Below are positions 15,999-24,632 of a DNA stretch of 64,000 bases, piece by piece. Every line of letters starts with the position of its first letter. Position 1 is the first letter of the stretch. Source of the DNA: Myxococcaceae bacterium JPH2 (lineage in GTDB: Bacteria > Myxococcota > Myxococcia > Myxococcales > Myxococcaceae); contig JAEMGR010000023.1 of NCBI GenBank assembly GCA_016458225.1, positions 62,001-126,000 on the forward strand, read 5' to 3'. The notes beneath the pieces were generated by a model. That model saw nothing but the letters and a program-made list of their open reading frames with translations. It was not told the origin of the DNA and searched no databases. Both the position numbers and the translations under genes were made by a program.

Positions 15999-17924
15999 CT
16001 AGAGCGGCAGGGAGGCAAGCCACTCGGGCAGCTCCGCGCTCGCCGACTCCCGAGGTTCATGCCGGCGACGCGCGAGCAGGTGGTCCAGCGCCTTCTCCGA
16101 GAAGTCGTAGGCGGTGTGGGCCAGCGCGCGCTGCTCCACGGCATGAAGGGCCGAGAGCTGCGCGCAAGAGGACACCAGCGCCATGTGCGTGAAGGCCTGC
16201 GGAAAGTTGCCCATCGGCTCGCCCGTGCCGGGCATGGCCTCCTCGGCATACAGGCCCACGTCGTTGGAGAGCGACAGCAGTCGCGAGAGCAGCGCCTCGG
16301 CCTCGTCGCGATGACCCGAGTGCGCCAGGACATCCACCAGCCAGAACGAGCACAGAAGGAACGCGCCCTCCGAGCCGTCCAGTCCATCCGGCCCCAGATA
16401 GCGGCGCAGCAGCCCGTCATGCTCCAGCCGCTCGCGCACCACCTGCACCGTGCGCACCACGCGCGGGTCCTCCACGGGCAGGAAGCCCAGCGCCGGCACC
16501 AGCAGCGTGGAGGCATCGGCGGCGTCCATGCCCTCGGCTTGCGGGAACCAGCCGTCGCGCGCGCACTCCAGCAAGTAGCGCCGCAGCTGCTCGCGCTCGC
16601 GCGTCCAACGGAACAGCGGCGCGGGGAGGCCACGGGCCTTGGCCAGTCGCACACCTCGGTCCACCGCCACCCAGCACAGGAGCTTCGAGTGCACGAAGTG
16701 CCGAGGCACATCGCGCACCTCCCACAGTCCCTGGTCCGGCAGTCGCCAGCGATGGATGACCTCCTCCACCAGGCCGGAGAGGAAGTCCCAGTTCGTCTTC
16801 GTCACCGGTCCGCCGGCGCGCGCGTACAGCCACGCCACCTCCAGGAACTCGCCGAACACGTCGAGCTGGAGCTGCTTCACCGCGCCGTTGCCGACGCGCA
16901 CCGGGCGCGAGCCGCGATAGCCCGCGAGGTGCGGCAGCTCCACCTCGGGCAGCATGCGGTGGCCGCGAATCCCATACATGATCTGCATGTCCACGGCCCG
17001 GCCCGCGCTGGTGCGGCGCATCCAGAAGCGGAACGCGTCCGCCTCGTCTCGATAGCCGAGCGCCAGCAGCGAGCTGAGCACGAGCGACGAGTCGCGGATC
17101 CACGTGTAGCGATAGTCCCAGTTGCGCACGCCACCGGGCTCCTCGGGCAGGGACGTCGTCGGCGCGGCCACCAGGGCCCCCGTGGGCGCATACGTGAGGG
17201 CCTTGAGCGTCAGCGCGCTGCGGCGCACGGCGCGCGTGTGCTCGCCGGTGTAGACGCAGCGGGCAATCCAGGTGCGCCAGAAGGTGAGCGTGTCCTCGAG
17301 GTGCTGCCGGAAGGCGTCGCGGTCCGGCGCGTCGGCGGTGGAGCGCTCGATGAAGGAGCGCGTCCACGCGGCCTCCACCCAGGCCTCATCACCCGCGCGC
17401 AGCTCCCACCGGGCGCGCAGGGAGGCCTCGCAAGCGGACAGGGCATGCGTGGAAGAAACCCAGAGGGCATCCGCGCCACCCACCACCTCGGCGGTGCGCG
17501 ACGAGGTGAGGCGAAAGCGCGGGGTGAAGGCGCCGTACTCGAAGCGAGGCGCCACGACGCAGCGCACGCGCACCGCGCCGCGCAGACAGCGGACGCGGCG
17601 CAGCAGCGCGTGGCGCGTGCCCACGTGCGTGCCCATGCCGCCGCCGGGATAGACGGGCATGCAGTCGGTCAGCTCCAGCACACCGCGGGGCGTGGTGAAG
17701 GTGGTCACCAGGACGTTGGTGTCCTCCACGTAGCCGCGCGTGGACTGGAAGCGCCCCTCCGGCGCGACGCCGAACGAGCCTCCGTGCCGAGGGTCCAGGA
17801 TGCGACAGAACACCGCGGGGGAGTCGAAGCGCGGGAAGCATGCCCAGTCGATGGAGCCGTCGCGTCCCACGAGCGCCGCGGAGTGACAGTCCCCGAGCAG
17901 CGCGTAGTCGGTGATGCGGCGCAT
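15999..17924 (-). CDS. Glycoside hydrolase family 15 (glucoamylase/trehalase type)
   Basis: A strong GGAGGGAGGAGG precedes ATG 17924. The 641-residue product opens with the bacterial GH15 N-terminus (ITDYALLGDCHSAALV, DGSIDWACFPRFDSPAVFC), a super-beta-sandwich domain to about 250, then the (alpha/alpha)6 barrel with RNWDYRYTWIRDSSL (about 270). The two acidic regions expected to supply acid and base are present: GLWEVRD followed by HFVHSKLLCW (about 395) and AEEAMPGTGEPMGNFPQAF (about 558). There is no signal peptide, so it acts in the cytoplasm, on glycogen-, maltooligosaccharide- or trehalose-type substrates. Sequence alone does not separate glucoamylase from trehalase. Confidence 0.93.
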   Translation of the reverse strand: MRRITDYALLGDCHSAALVGRDGSIDWACFPRFDSPAVFCRILDPRHGGSFGVAPEGRFQSTRGYVEDTNVLVTTFTTPRGVLELTDCMPVYPGGGMGTHVGTRHALLRRVRCLRGAVRVRCVVAPRFEYGAFTPRFRLTSSRTAEVVGGADALWVSSTHALSACEASLRARWELRAGDEAWVEAAWTRSFIERSTADAPDRDAFRQHLEDTLTFWRTWIARCVYTGEHTRAVRRSALTLKALTYAPTGALVAAPTTSLPEEPGGVRNWDYRYTWIRDSSLVLSSLLALGYRDEADAFRFWMRRTSAGRAVDMQIMYGIRGHRMLPEVELPHLAGYRGSRPVRVGNGAVKQLQLDVFGEFLEVAWLYARAGGPVTKTNWDFLSGLVEEVIHRWRLPDQGLWEVRDVPRHFVHSKLLCWVAVDRGVRLAKARGLPAPLFRWTREREQLRRYLLECARDGWFPQAEGMDAADASTLLVPALGFLPVEDPRVVRTVQVVRERLEHDGLLRRYLGPDGLDGSEGAFLLCSFWLVDVLAHSGHRDEAEALLSRLLSLSNDVGLYAEEAMPGTGEPMGNFPQAFTHMALVSSCAQLSALHAVEQRALAHTAYDFSEKALDHLLARRRHEPRESASAELPEWLASLPL

Positions 17925-18143
17925 CCCTCCTCCCTCCCGAAGCCGCGGGCCGCGTCACGCCCGCGTCTCTCCAATCTGGCCACCGTTCGCCCGCCGCCAC
18001 GGGAGGCCCAAGCAGGCGGGCAGCCGGTCCGGCGGCCGACCCCGCGCAATTTTCTTCAAGACCTCGCGGTCGCCGCTCTTTACGCTCGGCACGCCGAGCC
18101 CTCGCCTCATCGGGGAGGTCCGCCCGGGAGTGTCCGCGCCGTG

Positions 18144-19034
18144 ATGCCAACACCCCATCGCCCTGTCGCCCCCGCGCTGCTGGGCCCGCGCGAGGAGTGC
18201 GTGCTCTGGCGCCCGGAGGAGCTGGGGGGGCTGGAGCTGCTCAAGGCCACGTACATCACCCACACCTTCGCGCCGCACAGCCATGACGGGTTCGCCATCG
18301 GCGTCATCGAGCGAGGCGTGGAGGCGTTCCGCTGCCGAGGGAAGATGCGCTACGCGCCCACCGGCAGCATCGTGCTGGTGAACCCGGGCGAGATTCACAC
18401 GGGCCAGGGCGCCGAAGAGGACGGCTGGTCCTACCGGATGCTCTACCCCGAGCCCCGCTTGCTGGAAGACGCGGCGCGAGCGCTGACGGGCACTGCGCGC
18501 GGGGTGCCCTTCTTCGAGTCGCCCGTGGTGGACGACCCGGAGGTGGCCGCGCTCATCCGAGGGCTGCACGCCTCGCTGGAGCAGCCCGCCACCGCGCTGG
18601 AGCGACAGACGCGGCTGTTCGCGGCCCTCGCGGCGTTGGTGGCGCGCCACACCCGGCCGCACCCGGAGCAACGGCCCGTGGGCATCGAGCACGTGGCGGT
18701 GCGCCGCGCGCGCGACTACCTGGAGGCGTACGCGGAGGAGAACGTCACGCTGGAGCAGCTCGCGGGCCACGTGGGACTCAGCGTGTTTCACCTCGTGCGC
18801 GTGTTCCGTCGCGAGCTGGGCCTGCCGCCGCACGCGTATCAAATCGAGCTGCGCGTGCGCCGCGCCCGAGAGCTGCTCCGTCAGGGCAAGCCGCCCGGAG
18901 AAGTGGCCGCGCAGCTGGGCTTCAGCGACCAGAGCCACCTGACGCGCGAGTTCAAGCGACGGGTCGGCCTGTCGCCGGGCCGCTATGCCGCGAGCGCAGG
19001 ATCCTTCAAGACGCGCGAGGCGGTCGCTCCGTAG
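18144..19034 (+). CDS. AraC-family transcriptional regulator
   Basis: ATG 18144 directly follows an in-frame GTG at 18141; either could be used, and the upstream GGGAG is weakly placed. The 296-residue product has an N-terminal AraC cupin (ITHTFAPHSHDGFAIGVIERG, GSIVLVNPGEIHTGQ) and a C-terminal double helix-turn-helix: LEQLAGHVGLSVFHLVRVFRR and GEVAAQLGFSDQSHLTREFKR ending GLSPGRY. It lies 9 bases upstream of azlC on the same strand. That gene order, regulator then AzlCD, suggests it controls the amino-acid exporter and senses a small ligand through the cupin (inference). Confidence 0.93.
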   Translation: MPTPHRPVAPALLGPREECVLWRPEELGGLELLKATYITHTFAPHSHDGFAIGVIERGVEAFRCRGKMRYAPTGSIVLVNPGEIHTGQGAEEDGWSYRMLYPEPRLLEDAARALTGTARGVPFFESPVVDDPEVAALIRGLHASLEQPATALERQTRLFAALAALVARHTRPHPEQRPVGIEHVAVRRARDYLEAYAEENVTLEQLAGHVGLSVFHLVRVFRRELGLPPHAYQIELRVRRARELLRQGKPPGEVAAQLGFSDQSHLTREFKRRVGLSPGRYAASAGSFKTREAVAP

Positions 19035-19043
19035 TTTGGGGGC

Positions 19044-19754
19044 ATGACTTCCGTTGTCGCGCGCGACTTCCTCCGAGGCTTCCGCGCCGTCATTCCCCTC
19101 TGGCTGGGGTTGATTCCCTTCTCGCTGGCCTACGCCGTGAGCGCGCGGGGCGCAGGGCTGAGCGTGCTCGACACGCTCTTGATGAGCGCGCTCGTCTTCG
19201 CGGGAGGCTCCCAGTTCAGCGCGGTGGGGCTGCTCGCGGCGGGGGCCTCGGGGGTGGAGATCATCCTCACCACGCTCCTGCTCAACACGCGGCACCTGCT
19301 CTACGGCCTGTCCCTGTCCCAGCGGCTGTCCCTGCGACCCGCGCAGCGGCTGCTGGCGGCGCACTGCCTCACCGACGAGGCCTACGGCGTGGTGCTCGCC
19401 GAGCCTCACGCTTCGTTCGCCTATCTGTTGGGCGTGGAGCTGAGCGTCTTCATCCCGTGGAACCTGTTCACCCTGGCCGGCTCGCTGCTGGGCCAAGGGC
19501 TGCCGGACCCCACGCGGCTCGGCGTGGACTTCGTCTTCCCGCTGGCTTTCCTCGGCCTGCTCATTCCGCTGCTGCGCGGCAGCGTGGAGGTGGGCGTGGC
19601 GGTGCTCTCCGGCCTCCTCGCGCTCATGGCCTCGCGCTTCATGCCGGGTGGCGCGGCCCTGCTGCTCGCGAGCGTGGTGGGAAGTCTCACGGGCGCGTGG
19701 CTCACGGCCGGTGCTCCCGCGCCTCGGCCCACCGAGGAGCTGGAGGCACCATGA
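19044..19754 (+). CDS. azlC: AzlC-family branched-chain amino acid exporter subunit
   Basis: The 236-residue product is highly hydrophobic with about six to seven membrane segments. It carries the AzlC signatures: FLRGFRAVIPLWLGLIPFSL at the N-terminus, SALVFAGGSQFSAVGLLAAG and LLNTRHLLYGLSLS. In Bacillus the AzlC-AzlD pair exports branched-chain amino acids and analogues. The gene follows an AraC regulator by 9 bases and its stop overlaps the start of azlD by 4 bases (ATGA), so both subunits are made together in the cytoplasmic membrane. Confidence 0.94.
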   Translation: MTSVVARDFLRGFRAVIPLWLGLIPFSLAYAVSARGAGLSVLDTLLMSALVFAGGSQFSAVGLLAAGASGVEIILTTLLLNTRHLLYGLSLSQRLSLRPAQRLLAAHCLTDEAYGVVLAEPHASFAYLLGVELSVFIPWNLFTLAGSLLGQGLPDPTRLGVDFVFPLAFLGLLIPLLRGSVEVGVAVLSGLLALMASRFMPGGAALLLASVVGSLTGAWLTAGAPAPRPTEELEAP

Positions 19755-20035
19755 ACGTGCTGCCCATCATCCTGGGAATGGCCGCGGTCACGTACGCGCC
19801 TCGGCTCGCGGGGCTGTGGCTGCGCGTGGAGGTGCCACCGTTCTGGCAGCGCTTCCTGCGGTTCGTCCCCATCGCGGCCTTCTCGGCGCTCGTCGTCCCC
19901 GCGCTGCCGGGTGAGCGCGGGGAAGCGGGAGTCCGCCTCTTCGCGGCCTTCCTGGCGGCGGTGGCCATGTGGCGCTTCCGCAAGCTGTGGCTCGGCATCC
20001 TGGTGGGCATGGCCACCTACTGGCTGTTGCGCTGA
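19751..20035 (+). CDS. azlD: AzlD-family small membrane subunit
   Basis: The 94-residue product has three to four membrane segments: PIILGMAAVTYAPRLAGLWL, FLRFVPIAAFSALVVPALP and the tail LGILVGMATYWLLR. It matches AzlD, which partners AzlC. The ATG lies inside the azlC stop (ATGA overlap). The length is normal for the family. Confidence 0.92.
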   Translation: MNVLPIILGMAAVTYAPRLAGLWLRVEVPPFWQRFLRFVPIAAFSALVVPALPGERGEAGVRLFAAFLAAVAMWRFRKLWLGILVGMATYWLLR

Positions 20036-20311
20036 ACCGCTCGAAGCCGAGGGCTCACGTCCGTGAGACTGGGATTGCGAACCACGACATCACAGCGCAC
20101 GTCAGGCACCACCCGCGCCAGCGCATCGTCGTGCTTCAGCATCGGCTCGGGAGGGGAGACACAACCTCCCAGTCACATCCACCCCGTTGTGTGTCCGTGC
20201 ATGTTCGACGTGCCCACGACGCGGCGCTCCACAGGATGCCCGCTGCGAACCCACCCGCGCTCCGCAGGTTTGCCGAGAGGCCCGACGCGCGTGGCCTCGG
20301 GAGCCATCGCC

Positions 20312-20554
20312 ATGTTTCGACGCTGGGAGATTCAGAGGGGAATGAAAGTGAAGGGCCATGATGGCCACACCATCGGCCGTGTCATCGACCTGACCGCGGA
20401 TGAAATCATTGTCGAGAAAGGAATCCTGAGACATCGCGACTACGCCGTGTCTTTCGACGACGTGCGCGAGGTGGCTCACGGCGAGGTGCAGTTGATGCAC
20501 GGCAATGACAGCCTTTTCTCCAAGCCGCGCGAGGTCTCTCACGGGAGCTGGTAG
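20312..20554 (+). CDS. Small PRC-barrel-like (DUF2171-type) protein
   Basis: Start ATG 20312 is preceded by GGGAG. The 80-residue product contains a PRC-barrel-like beta motif: IQRGMKVKGHDGHTIGRVIDLTADEIIV with a RHRDYAVSFDDVREV strand pair. Such domains occur in ribosome-maturation, photosynthetic and stress proteins. It is a standalone gene between azlD and the flavoprotein gene. The 276 bases before it hold no gene I can support; a short palindrome (CTCACG, TC, CGTGAG) lies at 20054-20067. Function unknown. Confidence 0.75.
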   Translation: MFRRWEIQRGMKVKGHDGHTIGRVIDLTADEIIVEKGILRHRDYAVSFDDVREVAHGEVQLMHGNDSLFSKPREVSHGSW

Positions 20555-20681
20555 CCCCGCGTGAGACGCGAGGCGCCGCGCGAGCCTCTGGCATACTGGC
20601 CCGCGTGACTGTCTCCCCTCGCAGGACCTCCGTGCGCCGCCCCGTTCGCTCCCTGGCCCCACGTGCCGTGGAGGTGGCGTC

Positions 20682-22214
20682 ATGAGCGCGCTGGAGCGGG
20701 CCCTCGTGGAATGGCGCGAGGCCCTGGGCGAACCGCACGTCATCACGGAGCCGGACGCGTTGGCCGAGGCCGAGACGGCCACCTTCGCCACCGCGCAGCG
20801 CATTCCCGCCATCTTGCGGCCCGCCAGCACGGAGGAGGTCCGCGCGTGCATGCGCATCGCGCAGGTGCATGGCATTCCCGTCTACCCGGTGAGCAGCGGA
20901 CGCAACTGGGGCTATGGCTCCCGCGTGCCCCCCAGCGATGGCTGCGCGCTGATGGAGCTGGGGCGGATGAACCGCATCCTTGGCTACGACGAGAAGCTCG
21001 CGTACCTCACCGTGGAGCCGGGCGTCACGTTTCGACAGGCGCACGCGTGGCTGCGAGCCCAGGGCTCGCGCCTGTTCATCACCACCATCGGTGGATCCGC
21101 GGACGCCAGCCTCGTGGGCAACGCGCTGGAGCGCGGCGATGGGCGCGGCCCCCACGCGGACATCTTCCAGCACGTGTGCGGCCTGGAGGTGGTGCTCCCC
21201 ACGGGAGAGCTGTTGGAGACAGGCCATGCGCGCTTCGCGGGCTCGCGCACCGCGCCGCTGTTCCGCTGGGGCGTGGGGCCCTCGCTGGACGGGTTGTTCA
21301 GCCAGTCCTCGCTGGGGGTCATCACGCGCATGACGTTCTGGCTGGCGCGCAAGCAGCCCTACCTGCGTGAGTTCTTCTGCGCGGTGCCAGAGGAGGCGCA
21401 GCTCTGGGAGCGGGTGGATCGCCTCCAGGAGCTGGCGCTCGACGGCACGCTGCGCGGCAGCTTCTTCTTCTGGAACGACATCAAGGCCTTCAGCGTGGCC
21501 CGCCAGTATCCCTTCGCCGAGACGCGCGGCCGCACGCCGCTGCCCGCCTGGGCGCTGGAGCAGTTCCGCGAGGGACTCGGCGGACGGTGGGCCATCAGCG
21601 GCGCGCTCCATGCGCCGGACGCGGAGCTGGGCGCGGTGCTGGAGCGGCGGTTATGCGCCGCGCTCGACGGGCTCCCGCAGCCGGTGCGCCTCGGCCCCAT
21701 CCCTCCGGATGGCGAGAGCCCCTTTCAAGGCGTCCCCTCCGACGCGAACCTCACCATGGCGTACTGGCGCAAGCGGAGCCCGCGTCCAGAAGCGCCGCAC
21801 CCGGATCGCGACCGCTGCGGCTTCATCTGGTGCTCGGTGGCGGTGCCCTTCACCGGAGAAGAGGCCCGGCGCGCGGTGGATCTCGCGGAGCGGGTGCCTC
21901 GCCTCTTCGGATTGGAGCCCAACCTCGCGCTGCTGACCCACTCGCCGCGCTGTCTCTATCTGGTGCTGGCGCTGGCGTTTGATCGCGACGTCCGAGGCGA
22001 GGACGCGCGCGCGCAGGCCTGCTACCAGGCCCTGGCGCGGGAGCTGGCCGGCGCGGGCTACTACCCCACGCGGCTCGGGCTCCAGTCCGCCGGGGACACC
22101 CTGGCCGTGACGGATGACTCCGTCGCGGTCCTCCAGCGGATCAAGAAAGCGGTGGATCCCTCCGGCGTCCTCGCGCCGGGGCGCTATGCGATCACCCCAC
22201 CCGGCGAAACGTGA
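20682..22214 (+). CDS. VAO/PCMH-type FAD-linked oxidoreductase
   Basis: GGAGGTG precedes ATG 20682. The 510-residue product has a PCMH-type FAD-binding domain (about 40-230): IPAILRPASTEEVRACMRIA, VSSGRNWGYGSR and YLTVEPGVTFRQAHAWLR. A C-terminal substrate domain (about 235-500) ends with GVLAPGRY. The whole layout resembles 4-cresol dehydrogenase flavoprotein and vanillyl-alcohol oxidase, which oxidise p-alkylphenols. No c-type cytochrome subunit gene is adjacent, so if it is a dehydrogenase its electron acceptor lies elsewhere. The covalent FAD residue could not be assigned with confidence. Cytosolic: no signal peptide. Confidence 0.9.
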   Translation: MSALERALVEWREALGEPHVITEPDALAEAETATFATAQRIPAILRPASTEEVRACMRIAQVHGIPVYPVSSGRNWGYGSRVPPSDGCALMELGRMNRILGYDEKLAYLTVEPGVTFRQAHAWLRAQGSRLFITTIGGSADASLVGNALERGDGRGPHADIFQHVCGLEVVLPTGELLETGHARFAGSRTAPLFRWGVGPSLDGLFSQSSLGVITRMTFWLARKQPYLREFFCAVPEEAQLWERVDRLQELALDGTLRGSFFFWNDIKAFSVARQYPFAETRGRTPLPAWALEQFREGLGGRWAISGALHAPDAELGAVLERRLCAALDGLPQPVRLGPIPPDGESPFQGVPSDANLTMAYWRKRSPRPEAPHPDRDRCGFIWCSVAVPFTGEEARRAVDLAERVPRLFGLEPNLALLTHSPRCLYLVLALAFDRDVRGEDARAQACYQALARELAGAGYYPTRLGLQSAGDTLAVTDDSVAVLQRIKKAVDPSGVLAPGRYAITPPGET

Positions 22215-22387
22215 GACATGTTTCACACCGGCCGTGAGGCGGCACGCGGCCTGGGAGCATGGATTTCGCTCGGTTTACGAAAAAACGCGCGGGAAAAGAC
22301 CCATGGAGGAAACTTCCCGCTCCGCCCGCGGATAACTCCTACAAGTCGCATCCTTCTCCCCAAATTCGCGCCGCTTCGGAGTCGCCC

Positions 22388-23353
22388 ATGCCCACGCGTT
22401 CCCTCGAGTTCAACCGTCAGCGTCCCGTCCTCCGGAACCGTGCAGAGCAGGGCGCCGAGCGCAACACCGCGCACCGCGAAGTCCAGGTCGACCTGCGCCG
22501 CGACACGAACCCGGCCCGCCGCGCGGAGCTGGACGCGGCCCTCGCGAAGAAGGACCGGGGCGAGACGCTGACCCCGAAGGAGCAGGCGCTCCTCGAAGGC
22601 AAGCGCGTCGAGACCAGCCGCACCAACACCAACAGCCCCGAGCAGGCCGCCATCCAGAAGCGCCTGGAGACGAGCGGCTACGAGCAGCAGGTGGCGTCCG
22701 GTGAGTTCAGCAAGGACTGGACGGCCTTCTCCGGCTCGCACGAGGTCGGCGACAAGGACGGCTCCTTCTACAACAAGGTCGAGGGCCAGGCCCTGACGGC
22801 CTCCGTCGGTGGCAACGGCTCGGTGAGCGTGGATCCGCTCAAGGGCAAGGTCATCGCCGAGGGCTCGCTGGAGGCGAAGGCGGACCTGGTGCGCGGCTCC
22901 GTCGAGGGCCACGTGGACAGCCCCGTGGGCCGCACGACGTGGGGCGCGCAGGGCAACGTGGGCGCCGAGGCGAACGTCACGGGCAAGGTGGTCGTGGATC
23001 CGCTCCACGGCGACGTGGCGGCCCAGGTCGGCGGCGAGGCCTTCGCGGGTGCTCGCGCCAGCGCCGAGGTCAGCCAGGAGATTGGACCGGCGACCGCGCA
23101 CGTGGGCGCCGAGGCCTTCGCGGGCATCGGGGTGGAGTTCGAGGCGAACGTCGGCCTGAAGGACGGCAAGCTGTCCGCCAACTTCGACGTGGGCGCGGCG
23201 CTCGGCATCGGCGGCAGCCTCGAGTTCGGCGTGGACGTGGACGTGAGCAAGGTCACGGACGCCGTGAAGAACGTCGGCGAGGGCATCAAGAACGTCGGCG
23301 AGGGCATCAAGAACGTGGGCGAGGGCATCAAGAACCTCGTCCACGGCTGGTAG
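22388..23353 (+). CDS. Glycine-rich beta-repeat protein with heptad-repeat tail
   Basis: The start at ATG 22388 follows GGAG with 6 bases between; the frame opens at 22259 without such a site. The 321-residue product has a basic, charged N-terminus (NRQRPVLRNRAEQG, TPKEQALLEGKR), then a long alternating Gly/Ala/Val segment (about 150-290) predicted as beta strands (VGAEANVTGKVVVDPLHGD, GAEAFAGIGVEFEANVGL). It ends with three near-exact copies of KNVGEGI. There is no signal peptide. The middle resembles late-antigen or tail-type repeats of secreted effectors, but I cannot name a family. A strong terminator hairpin follows at 23366-23391. Confidence 0.8.
   Translation: MPTRSLEFNRQRPVLRNRAEQGAERNTAHREVQVDLRRDTNPARRAELDAALAKKDRGETLTPKEQALLEGKRVETSRTNTNSPEQAAIQKRLETSGYEQQVASGEFSKDWTAFSGSHEVGDKDGSFYNKVEGQALTASVGGNGSVSVDPLKGKVIAEGSLEAKADLVRGSVEGHVDSPVGRTTWGAQGNVGAEANVTGKVVVDPLHGDVAAQVGGEAFAGARASAEVSQEIGPATAHVGAEAFAGIGVEFEANVGLKDGKLSANFDVGAALGIGGSLEFGVDVDVSKVTDAVKNVGEGIKNVGEGIKNVGEGIKNLVHGW
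23267..23329 (+). repeat. Three tandem 21-base units at gene 3' end
   Basis: Units 23267-23287, 23288-23308 and 23309-23329 share AAGAACGTSGGCGAGGGCAT; the first two are identical and the third differs at one base. A partial fourth unit (AAGAAC) follows at 23330. Each encodes KNVGEGI, an amphipathic heptad. Copy number could vary between strains. Confidence 0.9.
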
Positions 23354-23365
23354 TCGTCCCCATCC

Positions 23366-23391
23366 CGAGGCCGCGCCTCCCCGCGGCCTCG
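23366..23391 (+). terminator. Hairpin terminator after repeat-tailed gene
   Basis: A perfect 10-base-pair stem (CGAGGCCGCG with CGCGGCCTCG) and a 6-base loop, followed by CGGTTTCTC. It lies 12 bases after the stop at 23353 and 50 bases before the TPR gene. Confidence 0.75.
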
Positions 23392-23441
23392 CGGTTTCTC
23401 ATCCGCTCGACAGCCCCAGGTCCCTGGGGGACACTCCCGAC

Positions 23442-24623
23442 ATGAATCCTCTGGAGAAGCTCCTCGCCGCGGGGCAGATCGCCCAGGCGAAGGCCGAGGC
23501 GGAGAAGACCCTCGCCCGCCAGCCGACGAACCGCGACGCGCTGGTGGTGATGTGCAAGCTGGCCCTCGTGGAGGGACAGCTCCCCCAGGCTGAAGCCCTG
23601 CTCGCCAAGGCCGAGGCCCAAGGCGCCACGGCGGAGACCTGGCTGGTGCGCGCGAACCTCACCGCGCAGAAGGGCCAGCTCGACGCCGCGCTGAAGGCCT
23701 TCGACAAGGTCCTCGCGCTGGACGCGGCCCGTGCCGAGGCCCACTTCGGGCGCGGCATGATGTTGATCAAGCAGGACAAGGCGCCGCAGGCGATGGATGC
23801 GCTCGCCAAGGCCGCCCAGCTCGACCCCACCAACGGCGTGTTCCGCTACCGCCTGGGCCAGGTCCAGTTGGAAGCCGGCAAGGCGGACGAAGGTCTCGCC
23901 TCGCTGCGCGCCGTCGTCGCGCAGCAGCCCCGCTTCGTCCCCGCCTACCTGGCCCTGTCACACGCGCTGTCCGCCAAGGAGGACTTCCTCGGTGCGCGGC
24001 GCGCGCTGGAGCAGGGCCTCAAGGCGGTGCCCAACCAGCCGCGCCTGCTGGCCGCCCTCACCGTGCTGGCCATGGCCACGCGAGACCAGCGCGCGTCCTA
24101 CCAGGCCGCCTCCGCGCTCGCCGCGCAGCGCCCGAAGGATCCGGACGCGCAGGCCAACCTCGCGCAGCTCATGCTCGCGCGCGGGCAGTTCGCCCAGGCC
24201 CTGCACCTGTGCCGGACCATGGACTCGCTCGGGCTCGCCAACGAGGGCCTGAAGATGGCCGAGGCCACCTGCTACGAGGCCGAGGAGCCGCCCGCGTTCG
24301 AGAAGGCCGTGGCGGCCTATGAGGCGGCCATGGGGCTGTCTCCCGATGGCTGGCGCGCCGCCAACAACCTGGGCCAGCTCCTGCTGCGCATGCCGGCCGA
24401 GCCCGCCGAGCGACACCTCCCCCGCGCCCTGACGGTGCTGGAAGAGGCCGTGCGCCGAGGCCCGTCGCAGCCCGAGCCCCTGCTCAACCTCGCGCTCGCC
24501 CAGGCCCGCTCGGGCCAGAAGGACAAGGCGAAGGCGACCGTCACCAAGCTGCTGGCCCTGTCCCTCCCCGAGGGCAGCGAGCTGCGCGACGAGGCCACCC
24601 GCCTGCAGAAGGCGCTGGCGTAG
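23442..24623 (+). CDS. TPR-repeat protein
   Basis: The 393-residue product is built of tandem 34-residue TPR helices throughout, with the usual pattern visible in GQLDAALKAFDKVLALDAARA, KAPQAMDALAKAAQLDPTN, AEERHLP-like spacing and PSQPEPLLNLALAQARSGQ. There is no signal peptide or catalytic domain. Such proteins are scaffolds for complexes in myxobacterial motility, signalling or secretion; no partner is shown here. It converges with an ornithine-cyclodeaminase-like gene 9 bases away. No Shine-Dalgarno site is obvious before ATG 23442. Confidence 0.9.
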   Translation: MNPLEKLLAAGQIAQAKAEAEKTLARQPTNRDALVVMCKLALVEGQLPQAEALLAKAEAQGATAETWLVRANLTAQKGQLDAALKAFDKVLALDAARAEAHFGRGMMLIKQDKAPQAMDALAKAAQLDPTNGVFRYRLGQVQLEAGKADEGLASLRAVVAQQPRFVPAYLALSHALSAKEDFLGARRALEQGLKAVPNQPRLLAALTVLAMATRDQRASYQAASALAAQRPKDPDAQANLAQLMLARGQFAQALHLCRTMDSLGLANEGLKMAEATCYEAEEPPAFEKAVAAYEAAMGLSPDGWRAANNLGQLLLRMPAEPAERHLPRALTVLEEAVRRGPSQPEPLLNLALAQARSGQKDKAKATVTKLLALSLPEGSELRDEATRLQKALA

Positions 24624-24632
24624 CCCCTCGCC

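Noticed and set aside
16059-18143. Very long plus-strand frame leading into the AraC gene
   Set aside because: It runs antisense to the GH15 gene, with arginine/histidine-rich composition typical of shadow frames.
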